Source: Peptococcaceae bacterium | GTDB taxonomy: Bacteria > Bacillota > Desulfitobacteriia > Desulfitobacteriales > Syntrophobotulaceae | DNA length: 64,000 nt | NCBI GenBank assembly: GCA_012517475.1 | Contig: JAAYUV010000027.1 | Location: 19,124-83,123 of the forward strand | Direction of reading: 5' to 3' | Shown here: positions 36,030-43,864 of the stretch, piece by piece | Numbering within the stretch: the stretch's first letter is position 1 | Layout of the letters: each line of letters opens with the position of its first letter | The notes under the pieces: generated by a model | Seen by the model: the letters and a program-made list of their open reading frames with translations, nothing else | Database searches by the model: none | Told to the model about the DNA's origin: nothing | Translations under genes and position numbers: made by a program

Positions 36030-36072
36030 CAAAGAACCCGGCAGCTACCTCATGTAACTGCCGGGTTCTTTA
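36030..36072 (-). terminator. terminator of RNase P RNA
   Basis: A 13-bp stem (AAGAACCCGGCAG at 36032-36044 with CTGCCGGGTTCTT at 36058-36070) lies just past the 3' end of rnpB on the minus strand, with a T-rich tail. Confidence 0.88.
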
Positions 36073-36076
36073 TCTT

Positions 36077-36435
36077 TGGAAGTCAACCTGTAAGCCGAGT
36101 TCTGTACCTCTTGCGAGGTGATGATCATCTATCTGGGACTGCCGTTACCGGCAGCCTCTAGCGACCTAACCCGGGAACAGAGCGGGCCGCTCCATTGTTC
36201 CTCTATTTGGTCTTGCTCCAGGTGGGGTTTACATGGCCAGCCAGTTACCTGACTGCCGGTGAGCTCTTACCTCGCCTTTCCACCCTTACCGCTTACAGCG
36301 GCGGTATATCTCTGTTGCACTTTCCTTGGGGTTACCCCCACCGGGGATTACCCGGCACCCTGCCCTATGGAGCTCGGACTTTCCTCAGAGACGACCTTTC
36401 GGTACTTGTCCCCGCGATCATCCGGTTGACTTCGC
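36077..36435 (-). ncRNA. rnpB: RNase P RNA
   Basis: The ends pair as helix P1 (GAAGTCAACC at 36433-36424 with GGTTGACTTC at 36088-36079). Conserved segments are GAGGAAAGTCCGAGCTCC followed by CATAGGGCAGGGTGCCGGG (CR-I region), and CAGAACTCGGCTTAC at the 3' side. The RNA is about 359 bases, and the layout fits the bacterial A-type consensus. It is the catalytic RNA for tRNA 5' maturation. It has its own sigma-A promoter and terminator. Confidence 0.96.
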
Positions 36436-36441
36436 CACACA

Positions 36442-36470
36442 ATCTTACTAAATATCCTGGATTTGGTCAA
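36442..36470 (-). promoter_or_regulatory. rnpB: rnpB promoter
   Basis: On the minus strand, TTGACC and TAAGAT are spaced by 17 bases, with the -10 ending about 7 bases before the RNase P RNA. Confidence 0.82.
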
Positions 36471-36612
36471 ATAAATCATGCAAAAAATTTAGTAATGATT
36501 TATATAAAATTTAGTGTTTTACTATCATAACACTACAAAATAAAAGTTCAAGGATCAATTTTTGACAATCTAAGCAAATTTTCACTCTCAATTTTCTTCT
36601 TTATGTTAATAG

Positions 36613-36644
36613 TTATGCACAAATTGTGGATAACGTGTGGATAA
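36613..36644. promoter_or_regulatory. cluster of three DnaA-box sequences
   Basis: TTATGCACA (36613-36621, plus) and two TTATCCACA (36625-36633 and 36636-36644, minus) all match TTATNCACA. They lie within 32 bases of an AT-rich intergenic stretch between rnpB and nif3. A related TTATCCACG at 36712-36720 lies in the nif3 3' end. No dnaA or dnaN is nearby, so this is not the usual oriC setting. Confidence 0.6.
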
Positions 36645-36711
36645 TTATGATTGTTTTGCTGTTTTTTAAGTCATTTTATCATATATGGCATTCTTAATCA
36701 TGTTGATAACT

Positions 36712-37884
36712 TTATCCACGACTTTGCCATGGAACTGTATTCGTCGAACTGATCACCAATTCTACCCCTGCCAATGACTTATCCTCCCTCAGGTAGGTAT
36801 AAAGCGACTGAATCATAGGAATTTCGCTAAGGAAATGCCCTAATTGAGCTACCGCCATGCCTCCTTCCAGAGCATCCAACACGCCATGATGGTCAATATC
36901 CCCGGTTATATAAAGATCCGCCCCCTTGCTGAGGGCCTTCTGAACAAAACTGCTCCCGCTGCCGTTTACGATCGCAATTTTCCTGATTTTCTGCTGCGGA
37001 TCACCGGCAAACCTCATTGATGAGAGATCATATTCATACGGGAAAATTTTGGGGTTATTCGAGGAAAGGGACGACAGGAATTTTTCCCATAAATCACCCA
37101 AAGCCATGGTTTCAGGCAAATAGCCGATCACCCCATACCCTCTTTTTCTCCCGGTATTCATGAGGGGAATCAGGTCGTAGGCAGGCTCTTCATATGGATG
37201 TGCTCTATGCAGGGCTTTAACCGCTCTCCCCAGGGATTTTTCCTCAATAATACTCTCCAATCTGATCTCCGGCACACGGGTTAGTTCACCGATTTGACCG
37301 ATTACCGGTTCCGATCCCAAAAGGGGCCTGAACATTCCCTCCCCTTTGGTCTGATAAAAACAATCGGAATAATTGTCGCTATGCTCCCCGTCTGTGATCC
37401 CGGAGCCTACGCCTTCAGCGGCCAGTGCTTTGCGGACATCTTCAGCTTGTTCTTCCGGAACAAAAGTTACGATTTTGATCAGTTTCTCCGAGGACGTTAC
37501 ATGAAAAAATTCTGATTTCTGCAGCCCCAATAGTTTTCCGAAGGAGAGTCCCGAAGAAAGAACAGATTGGTCCAGGTTCGTATGAGCAGCATAAAAAGAA
37601 ATCCCGTTGCGAAAAAGGCTTAACGGCAATAATGCTGCCTGATTGTCCATTCTCAGGTTTTTGAGGGGTTTAAACATAAGGGGATGATGGGAGACAATCA
37701 AGTCAGCCTTCTCCTTAATCGCCTCATCAACCACTGCCATGGTAACATCCAGAGAAAGCAAAATCTTATATGCCTGCTGCGCACTGCTTCCTACCAAAAG
37801 CCCAGGATTATCCCATTCTTCCGCCCAGGAACGGGGCGCAACCTTTTCTATTAATTGTTCAACCTGACCTACTGAAACAGACAT
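36712..37884 (-). CDS. Nif3-like dinuclear metal center protein (YqfO family)
   Basis: The N-terminal Nif3 half has EEWDNPGLLVG and the metal-binding DLIVSHHPLMFKPLK. A PII-like insert (about 135-235) follows, and the C-terminal half has DLYITGDIDHHGVLDALEG with the second histidine set. The 390-residue length with insert equals Bacillus YqfO. Its biochemical role is not settled; some homologs are labelled GTP cyclohydrolase type 2-like. GGAGGG precedes the ATG and it overlaps trmK by 16 bases, as in Bacillus, where yqfN and yqfO are neighbours. Confidence 0.9.
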   Translation of the reverse strand: MSVSVGQVEQLIEKVAPRSWAEEWDNPGLLVGSSAQQAYKILLSLDVTMAVVDEAIKEKADLIVSHHPLMFKPLKNLRMDNQAALLPLSLFRNGISFYAAHTNLDQSVLSSGLSFGKLLGLQKSEFFHVTSSEKLIKIVTFVPEEQAEDVRKALAAEGVGSGITDGEHSDNYSDCFYQTKGEGMFRPLLGSEPVIGQIGELTRVPEIRLESIIEEKSLGRAVKALHRAHPYEEPAYDLIPLMNTGRKRGYGVIGYLPETMALGDLWEKFLSSLSSNNPKIFPYEYDLSSMRFAGDPQQKIRKIAIVNGSGSSFVQKALSKGADLYITGDIDHHGVLDALEGGMAVAQLGHFLSEIPMIQSLYTYLREDKSLAGVELVISSTNTVPWQSRG

Positions 37885-38666
37885 CGAATTCCCTCCATCA
37901 CGGTTATTTCCTCAAAAAGTTCCTTTGCTTTTTCTTTTACCTCTATTCTGTCCGTCTGCTGCATTTCCTGAGCAACCTTTTTTCTTCTTTCCATCTGCGC
38001 TTCAAATAATTGCCTGCATAAACAATTATGGTTTCTAAGGATTAGGGGGCCAAAACCCCATACTTCTTTACCCAGGATCATCTTAACACGTTTCTCGCCC
38101 ATGGCATTGCAATGCCGCTCTATTTTAAGGTATAGGTCCTCAACCTGACTTTCCACATCGTCAAAAGTAATTCCCTCTGTCCTGGAGAAGTGAATAACCG
38201 AATAAATCCTTGCATCTTCCTCCACCAGAAGCTCATCTTTGATTTTCCAGCCTGCTTTTAATAATTCACGCCGGACCTTTCCTTCAGCCCCTTGAGGCTG
38301 CAAAACCAGTTCATTCACCTCCTGCAGGACATCCTTTTTTTCACCAAGAATTTGCAGGATGGTGTTTCCACCCATTCCGGCCAAAACCAGAAAATCCACT
38401 TCCCCCGGTTCTATCGGAAGCAGGCCATTCCCTTTCCGAATGTCGATTTTCTGATGATAACCATAGGCCTTAACCGTTTCCAAGGCAGATTGGTATGGTC
38501 CTTCGTGAATATCAACCCCTAATGCCCTGTTGATGATTCCCCGCTGCACCAGGTAAACCGGCAGGTAAGCATGATCTGTTCCTATGTCCCCCAAAACCGA
38601 TCCTTCTTTTATAAACGAAGCAATCGTCTGCAAACGGGTACCCAGGGTTATCGGATGATTATTCAT
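37869..38666 (-). CDS. trmK: tRNA (adenine(22)-N1)-methyltransferase
   Basis: This 265-residue SAM-dependent methyltransferase has the binding motif VLGDIGTDHAYLPVYLV, GVDIHEGPYQSA, DFLVLAGMGGNTI and LVLQPQG, all typical of TrmK (YqfN). It methylates A22 of tRNAs in Gram-positive bacteria. GGAGG lies 6 bases before the ATG. The C-terminal part is a helical coiled region. It lies upstream of nif3 in an overlapping pair. Confidence 0.9.
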   Translation of the reverse strand: MNNHPITLGTRLQTIASFIKEGSVLGDIGTDHAYLPVYLVQRGIINRALGVDIHEGPYQSALETVKAYGYHQKIDIRKGNGLLPIEPGEVDFLVLAGMGGNTILQILGEKKDVLQEVNELVLQPQGAEGKVRRELLKAGWKIKDELLVEEDARIYSVIHFSRTEGITFDDVESQVEDLYLKIERHCNAMGEKRVKMILGKEVWGFGPLILRNHNCLCRQLFEAQMERRKKVAQEMQQTDRIEVKEKAKELFEEITVMEGIRCLFQ

Positions 38667-38774
38667 TTCCGCCTCCGGTTTTAATGACTATCATTATTTT
38701 ACCATAAGTCGTAAAATAATAAACTCCGGCACTTTGTACCGGAGTTCCGGGTCTTTTTCAATTGAGTAATAGAT

Positions 38775-38849
38775 TGGTGGGCCCACCTGGGATCGAACCA
38801 GGGACCAACCGGTTATGAGCCGGCCGCTCTACCGCTGAGCTATAGGCCC
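38775..38849 (-). tRNA. tRNA with CAT anticodon (Met or Ile2)
   Basis: The full cloverleaf is visible: acceptor GGGCCTA / TGGGCCC, D arm AGCTCAGCGGTAGAGC, anticodon loop CTCATAA, T arm CTGGTTCGATCCCAG, and encoded CCA. Sequence alone does not separate elongator Met from lysidine-modified Ile2; the T-loop and acceptor do not look like initiator tRNA. Confidence 0.93.
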
Positions 38850-38856
38850 AATGAAA

Positions 38857-38931
38857 TGGCTCCCCGAGCTGGATTCGAACCAGCAACCTACCGGTTAACA
38901 GCCGGTTGCTCTACCGTTGAGCTATCGAGGA
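38857..38931 (-). tRNA. tRNA-Asn (GTT)
   Basis: Acceptor TCCTCGA / TCGGGGA, anticodon loop CTGTTAA with anticodon GTT, T arm GCTGGTTCGAATCCAGC and encoded GCCA are present. It is 7 bases upstream of the CAT tRNA and shares its promoter. Confidence 0.95.
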
Positions 38932-38946
38932 AAGCCTGCGTCGTTT

Positions 38947-38975
38947 ATTATACGGAATTATTTCTGGATGGTCAA
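38947..38975 (-). promoter_or_regulatory. strong promoter of the two tRNA genes
   Basis: TTGACC and a perfect TATAAT with a 17-base spacer on the minus strand, ending 16 bases before tRNA-Asn. The remaining gap to rpoD (38976-39235) is AT-rich with nothing recognised. Confidence 0.85.
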
Positions 38976-39235
38976 GTATTTAAAACGATTTTTTATCGCA
39001 TTTTATAGATGACTCATTAAAATCTAAAATAGTGAAGCGATACAAGGCTGCAAAAGAAAAGATGTTCATTAATGTAATTGACATATCAAAAAACATCAAA
39101 TGTTTATTGCCGATGTTGCTTATTCCATTTGTCGAATTTTGTACGCATTCACTAATTGTAGTTTAAACTTTCATCGAAAAAAGCTCAATATGAATTTGTT
39201 TCCATTATAAAATTAATAAATTTAGTTATTGCATG

Positions 39236-40336
39236 TTAATCCAGGTAGTCTTTCAGTTTTTTACTGCGGCTGGGATGACGCAGTTTCCGCAGGGCTTTTG
39301 CCTCGATCTGCCTGATCCTTTCCCTGGTTACGCCAAATTCCTGTCCGACTTCTTCCAGAGTTCTCGTTCTTCCATCGTCAAGACCAAAACGTAAGCGTAA
39401 TACTTTTTCTTCTCTGGGAGTCAGTGTCTCAAGGACTTCTTCCAGCTGTTCCTTCAGCAGGATAAATGAAGCAGCTTCGGAGGGCGCCGGAGCATCCTCA
39501 TCGGGAATAAAATCTCCCAGGTGAGAATCCTCTTCTTCTCCAATCGGGGTTTCCAGTGAAACAGGTTCCTGAGCAATTTTTAATATTTCCCGCACCCGCT
39601 CTTCCGGTATATCCATCACTTTTGCCGTCTCATCAGGGGTCGGATCCCTTCCCAGTTCCTGCAGGAGCTGTCTGTTTACGCGAATTAACTTGTTAATTGT
39701 TTCCACCATATGGACAGGTATACGGATGGTCCTGGCCTGATCCGCAATGGCACGCGTGATCGCCTGCCTGATCCACCAGGTTGCATAGGTGCTGAATTTG
39801 AATCCCTTCCGGTAGTCGAATTTTTCCACAGCCTTAATCAGACCCAGGTTGCCTTCCTGGATGAGATCCAGAAAGAGCATACCGCGGCCTACGTAGCGTT
39901 TGGCAATACTCACGACAAGCCGGAGGTTTGCTTCCGCCAAACGGCGTTTGGCAATCTCATCCCCTGCTTCCATCTTTAACGCCAAATCGATTTCTTCCTC
40001 CGCTGTTAAAAGGGGTACCCTGCCGATTTCTTTGAGATACATCCTGACTGGGTCATCAATCCCTACACCCTCAGGGATAGAAAGATCAATATCGGTCTCA
40101 TTTGCGATCTCGTCTGCCAGCTCTTTGGTTTCCTTGTCTATCTCTACATCCACGTTGTCATCTACCACATCAATGCCGAGACCGCTGAGTTGATCATAGA
40201 TTTCCTCGATTTGCTCCTCTGAAAGGTCTACTTTTTGCAAGGCATTGGCAATCTCATCATAAGTAAGATTTCCTTTTGTTTTCCCCAATTCAATCAGGTT
40301 GGTGACATTTTCCTTTTTCTGTTCATCAACCATCAT
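39236..40336 (-). CDS. rpoD: primary RNA polymerase sigma factor (sigma A)
   Basis: Regions in order are a short 1.1, region 1.2 ([14 protein letters not shown]), region 2 ([52 protein letters not shown]), region 3 and region 4 ([22 protein letters not shown]). Its 366 residues match the compact Firmicute form. I chose the ATG at 40336, with GGAAGGGGG upstream; the frame extends to 40396 over the dnaG end. It lies downstream of dnaG as in the classical macromolecular synthesis operon. Confidence 0.97.
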   Translation of the reverse strand: MMVDEQKKENVTNLIELGKTKGNLTYDEIANALQKVDLSEEQIEEIYDQLSGLGIDVVDDNVDVEIDKETKELADEIANETDIDLSIPEGVGIDDPVRMYLKEIGRVPLLTAEEEIDLALKMEAGDEIAKRRLAEANLRLVVSIAKRYVGRGMLFLDLIQEGNLGLIKAVEKFDYRKGFKFSTYATWWIRQAITRAIADQARTIRIPVHMVETINKLIRVNRQLLQELGRDPTPDETAKVMDIPEERVREILKIAQEPVSLETPIGEEEDSHLGDFIPDEDAPAPSEAASFILLKEQLEEVLETLTPREEKVLRLRFGLDDGRTRTLEEVGQEFGVTRERIRQIEAKALRKLRHPSRSKKLKDYLD

Positions 40337-40382
40337 GGAATTTCCCCCTTCCAGCGGGTAACTCGTAACAAATCCACCGGTA

Positions 40383-42221
40383 TTATTTTTCGCCACGTTT
40401 CAACCGCTCTCCTATCTCCTGAAGCACGGCCAGCGCCCCGGCCATATCTCCGGACTTTTCTAATCTTATCATTTTAGCTTGCAGGTCTTCGACGGTCTCC
40501 CTGTTTTTAGCGGCAAGAATCGAAGTTATACAATCCTGAAGTAATATTTCCGCGTGATTGGTATCAATATCCAATTGGTAAATTTCCGCAAGCCTCCGTT
40601 GGATCTGTTCATACCAGGAATCATCATTTTCCGTATAATCCAAATTTTTTTCCGGATAATGAGTAAAAATATACTGATGTTCCCGCAGTCTCCAAAAATC
40701 TTGTTTTAAGTTTTCCAGTACCCGGGCTTTTAAATGGGGGTACTCTAAAACAAGTCTCAAAATGATTTGTTCTGCACGAAATACTCCTAAAGGAACAAAA
40801 GAATCCAAGGGGTAGTCAAATTCTGTCCCTTCTATAGTATTTCTTTTTTTTACAGAAATATCCTGTTTTTGTGAAAAATTTTCTTGTTTCCCTTTGTTAT
40901 CTCTGCTTTTCTTGTCTAGGCTGTTAATTTCGTGTTGTACAGCTTCCAAGGTAAGTCCAAGTTCAAGGCTTAAATACCGTTCATACCCTTCCCGCTCAAC
41001 TGGGCTGGGATTTTTTAGGATATCGGGCGCCAGCTTCCTGATTAATTCCGCCTTGTCCGGAATCGTTCTGGGAGGATGCGCACGCGCCAGAACCTTGTAT
41101 TTATACTCGATAAAAGTAACGGTATTTTCCAGCTTCCGCCGAAATTCATCCGGGGAATGTTTCCTCAGAAATTCATCCGGATCTTTGGCATCCTCCAAAA
41201 CCAATACCCCAACAGTCATGCCCTCTTCCAGGAGAATCTCTCCGGCCCTTAAAGCAGCCTGAATACCGGCTTCATCGGAATCATAACCGATAATTATCCG
41301 GTTGGCATACTTTTTTAATATTTTAGCCTGATCCCTGGTCAGAGCAGTTCCAAGTGACGCAACGGCATTGGAAAAGCCTGCTTTATAAACTGCAATGGTA
41401 TCCATATAGCCTTCAAGGAGTAAAGAATAGCCCGCTTCCCTGATACCCCGGGAGGCAAAATGGATGCCATATAAGTTTCGTCCTTTATGAAAAAAAGCTG
41501 TTTCCGGAGAGTTAAGATATTTGGGTAAGGACCCGTCAAGTACCCTGCCGCCAAAGGCAATCGGTGATGCATGAAGGTCTAATATGGTGTAAATAATCCT
41601 CCCCCGAAACCGATCATAAAAACTGTTACCGCCATCCTCGTTGATTTTTTGGATAGCGAGTCCAAAGTCAACCAATTCTTCCGGCAAAACACCTTTACCT
41701 GCCAGTTCTGAAAGCAGGCCGTCCCATCTGTCGGGAGCATACCCTAAGCGGAAATCTTTGATCGTCTTCTCTTCTATCCCTCTGCCCTTAAGATACTCCA
41801 ATCCGGCCTGCCCTTCAGGTCGGTGGAGAAGCAGCTCATGAAAATACGCAGCAGCCAACTCATGAATTTCTTTAAATCGCAACCGCCTGCGTTCATTCTT
41901 TTTTTCCTGAGGAGAAAGCTCTTTTGCCGGCAGCTCAAGTCCTACTTTTTCTGCAACGCGCCGGACCGCTTCAATAAAAGAAAGATTCTCCTTCTTCATA
42001 AGGAAAGAAAAAACATTTCCGCCGGTTTGGCATCCAAAACAGTAGAACATTTGCCTATCGGGGTTGACATTAAAACTCGGTGTCTTTTCAGAATGAAACG
42101 GACAAAGCCCTTGAAAGTTTTTGCCCGTACGTTTTAATACAACATGCTCTGATATGATTTCAACAATATCCGCTTGCCGGCGCACTTCCTCAATAAAATC
42201 TTCAGAAATCCTATTGTCCAC
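40383..42221 (-). CDS. dnaG: DNA primase
   Basis: An N-terminal zinc-binding domain ([11 protein letters not shown] then YCFGC) is followed by the TOPRIM catalytic core with [17 protein letters not shown] and [18 protein letters not shown]-terminal DnaB-interaction domain completes the protein. It makes RNA primers for replication. Both GTG at 42230 and GTG at 42221 are possible; AAAGGG is spaced properly only for 42221. The order dgt-dnaG-rpoD is common in Clostridia-like Firmicutes. Confidence 0.95.
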   Translation of the reverse strand: MDNRISEDFIEEVRRQADIVEIISEHVVLKRTGKNFQGLCPFHSEKTPSFNVNPDRQMFYCFGCQTGGNVFSFLMKKENLSFIEAVRRVAEKVGLELPAKELSPQEKKNERRRLRFKEIHELAAAYFHELLLHRPEGQAGLEYLKGRGIEEKTIKDFRLGYAPDRWDGLLSELAGKGVLPEELVDFGLAIQKINEDGGNSFYDRFRGRIIYTILDLHASPIAFGGRVLDGSLPKYLNSPETAFFHKGRNLYGIHFASRGIREAGYSLLLEGYMDTIAVYKAGFSNAVASLGTALTRDQAKILKKYANRIIIGYDSDEAGIQAALRAGEILLEEGMTVGVLVLEDAKDPDEFLRKHSPDEFRRKLENTVTFIEYKYKVLARAHPPRTIPDKAELIRKLAPDILKNPSPVEREGYERYLSLELGLTLEAVQHEINSLDKKSRDNKGKQENFSQKQDISVKKRNTIEGTEFDYPLDSFVPLGVFRAEQIILRLVLEYPHLKARVLENLKQDFWRLREHQYIFTHYPEKNLDYTENDDSWYEQIQRRLAEIYQLDIDTNHAEILLQDCITSILAAKNRETVEDLQAKMIRLEKSGDMAGALAVLQEIGERLKRGEK

Positions 42222-42375
42222 TTTTAGCACGCCCTTTAATCCCTAAACACTTTGGACACACATTTACATCAAACCTTCTGACAGGCCTTTATCTTTTTCG
42301 ATAAATTTTTAGTTTTTCCTTCTTTAGGTTATGTTAAATTTTATTTTTTTTTGATAAACTGAAGTATTGGAGTCG

Positions 42376-43365
42376 TTACTCCTTTGGTATAAAAAAATGT
42401 TTAAATATGCTGATCGCATAATTGTCTGTTAATCCTGCAATATAATCTGTAATTGCCCTCTCGGCGTCCCCCTCCGACCACTCCAGATATTCGGGGGGAA
42501 GCACTTCCGGATGATGCCGGTAATAGTCAAACAAGATCTCCAGGATTAAACGTCCTTTGCTGCGTTCTTCTTTCAGCTCATTAGATAAATACACTTTCTC
42601 AAACATAAACGTGCGAAACTCGTTCATGGCATTCCAGATTTCCCGGGAAAGGGAGATACTTTCCTTCCTCTCCGATGAACTGATCATATCGATAACCATG
42701 GCCGTAATCATTTCGCTTGTCGTCGTACCAATAGCCCTTTTTACTTCTGCCGGAAGGTCATTCTTGCTCAGCAGCCCGGCTCTTAAAGCGTCATCATAAT
42801 CGTGACAAAGATAAGCAATCCGGTCTCCGGTTTTCACTACCTGACCCTCTAATGTTTTGGGTATACCGCTGCCGGTATGATGAAGAATTCCATCGAGAAC
42901 TTGCTCCGTCAGATTGAGTCCTTTTCCATTATTGGAAAGCACGGTTAAAACCCTTACAGACTGCTCGTTATGCTCGAAACGGCCAATAATGGAAGCAAGG
43001 GCTTCTTCTCCCACATGTCCGAATGGTGTATGCCCCACATCATGGCCCAGGGAAATGGCCTCAATCAAATCCTCGTTGAGCCTTAAACCTCTGCCAATCG
43101 TCCGGCAAATCTGTGCGACTTCCAGACTATGCGTCATTCTGGTCCGGTAATGATCCCCGGTAGGCGCAATATATACTTGGGTCTTGTGTTTTAACCGGCG
43201 GAAAGGTTTGCTGTGAAGAATACGATCCCTGTCTCGCTGAAATTTCGTCCTGATGGTGCATTCTTCTTCGTCATGAAGCCTTCGTGCCTCCGCACTTTTC
43301 GCAGCGAAAGGTGAAAGTCTTTGGTATTCTTCTTTTTCCGTTCTTTCCCTGATTAATAGGGACAT
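42376..43365 (-). CDS. dgt: deoxyguanosinetriphosphate triphosphohydrolase-like protein
   Basis: This HD-domain nucleotidase has FRRLKHKTQVY, TRMTHSLEVAQICRTIGR, LGHDVGHTPFGHVGEEAL and a later CHDYDDAL segment. The family hydrolyses dNTPs to nucleoside and triphosphate and can tune dNTP pools near replication genes. The length of 329 residues fits the shorter Firmicute type. AGGAG lies 6 bases before the ATG. The gap to dnaG (42231-42375) holds no feature I recognise. Confidence 0.92.
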   Translation of the reverse strand: MSLLIRERTEKEEYQRLSPFAAKSAEARRLHDEEECTIRTKFQRDRDRILHSKPFRRLKHKTQVYIAPTGDHYRTRMTHSLEVAQICRTIGRGLRLNEDLIEAISLGHDVGHTPFGHVGEEALASIIGRFEHNEQSVRVLTVLSNNGKGLNLTEQVLDGILHHTGSGIPKTLEGQVVKTGDRIAYLCHDYDDALRAGLLSKNDLPAEVKRAIGTTTSEMITAMVIDMISSSERKESISLSREIWNAMNEFRTFMFEKVYLSNELKEERSKGRLILEILFDYYRHHPEVLPPEYLEWSEGDAERAITDYIAGLTDNYAISIFKHFFIPKE

Positions 43366-43530
43366 GCAGATCTCCTACTTTTATCCTGAACCAAATAAGA
43401 CTAAGAGTCGAGAAATCCGCCACATAGGGCGGAGTACAAGCTTCAGTCTTTGTAAGTATATTCAACATAGAGTTTTATAATCCTCTTTTTGGGTATAAAA
43501 TTGTAGCATATCTTAGGGGCAAAACGACTA

Positions 43531-43794
43531 GTTTCCGTAATGTATAGACAGCGTCAAGCGCGTTACGCATGCGTAACGCGATGCGGAGCGCGGCTGTTTC
43601 GACGCGTGAAGGCTTTTAATAGCCTTCACGGGATGACCTAGTGCCGCGATGCCATGGAAACGGCACAGGATGTGCCTAATTTCAGCCATGCCATGGAAGG
43701 CATAAATGGCTGATGGCAATGAGCGGCTCGCCACGGATGCGTGAAGGCTAGCGGCCTTCACGATCTGCCGAGAGCGGCTATACATTACGGAAAC
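43531..43794. mobile_element. MITE-like palindromic element, copy B
   Basis: The 264-bp element has perfect 17-bp terminal inverted repeats (GTTTCCGTAATGTATAG at 43531-43547 and its complement at 43778-43794) and no protein gene. Inside are the 20-bp palindrome GCGTTACGCATGCGTAACGC, the module GATGCGGAGCGCGGCTGTT and two GTGAAGG...CCTTCAC hairpins. The right arm (CTCGGCAGATCG in reverse) matches the arms of copies A and C. It sits in the 500-base gap between dgt and ppdK. Reading frames across it are translations of the repeat, not genes. Confidence 0.85.
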
Positions 43795-43864
43795 CTTCTT
43801 AAGTAGTTTTCAGGGCTGCCCTTAATTCACCGCCCAATTATTCCCATTTTCTTGCCAATTATTC

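Noticed and set aside
36195..36530. 111-residue plus-strand ORF
   Set aside because: It overlaps RNase P RNA on the opposite strand.
36600..36720. Chromosomal replication origin
   Set aside because: DnaA boxes are present, but dnaA, dnaN, rpmH and a clear unwinding region with ordered boxes are not; kept only as a DnaA-box cluster.
43528..43785. 85-residue minus-strand ORF similar in peptide sequence to another ORF at 60436-60621
   Set aside because: Both are translations of the same palindromic repeat DNA; no ribosome site and no protein family.
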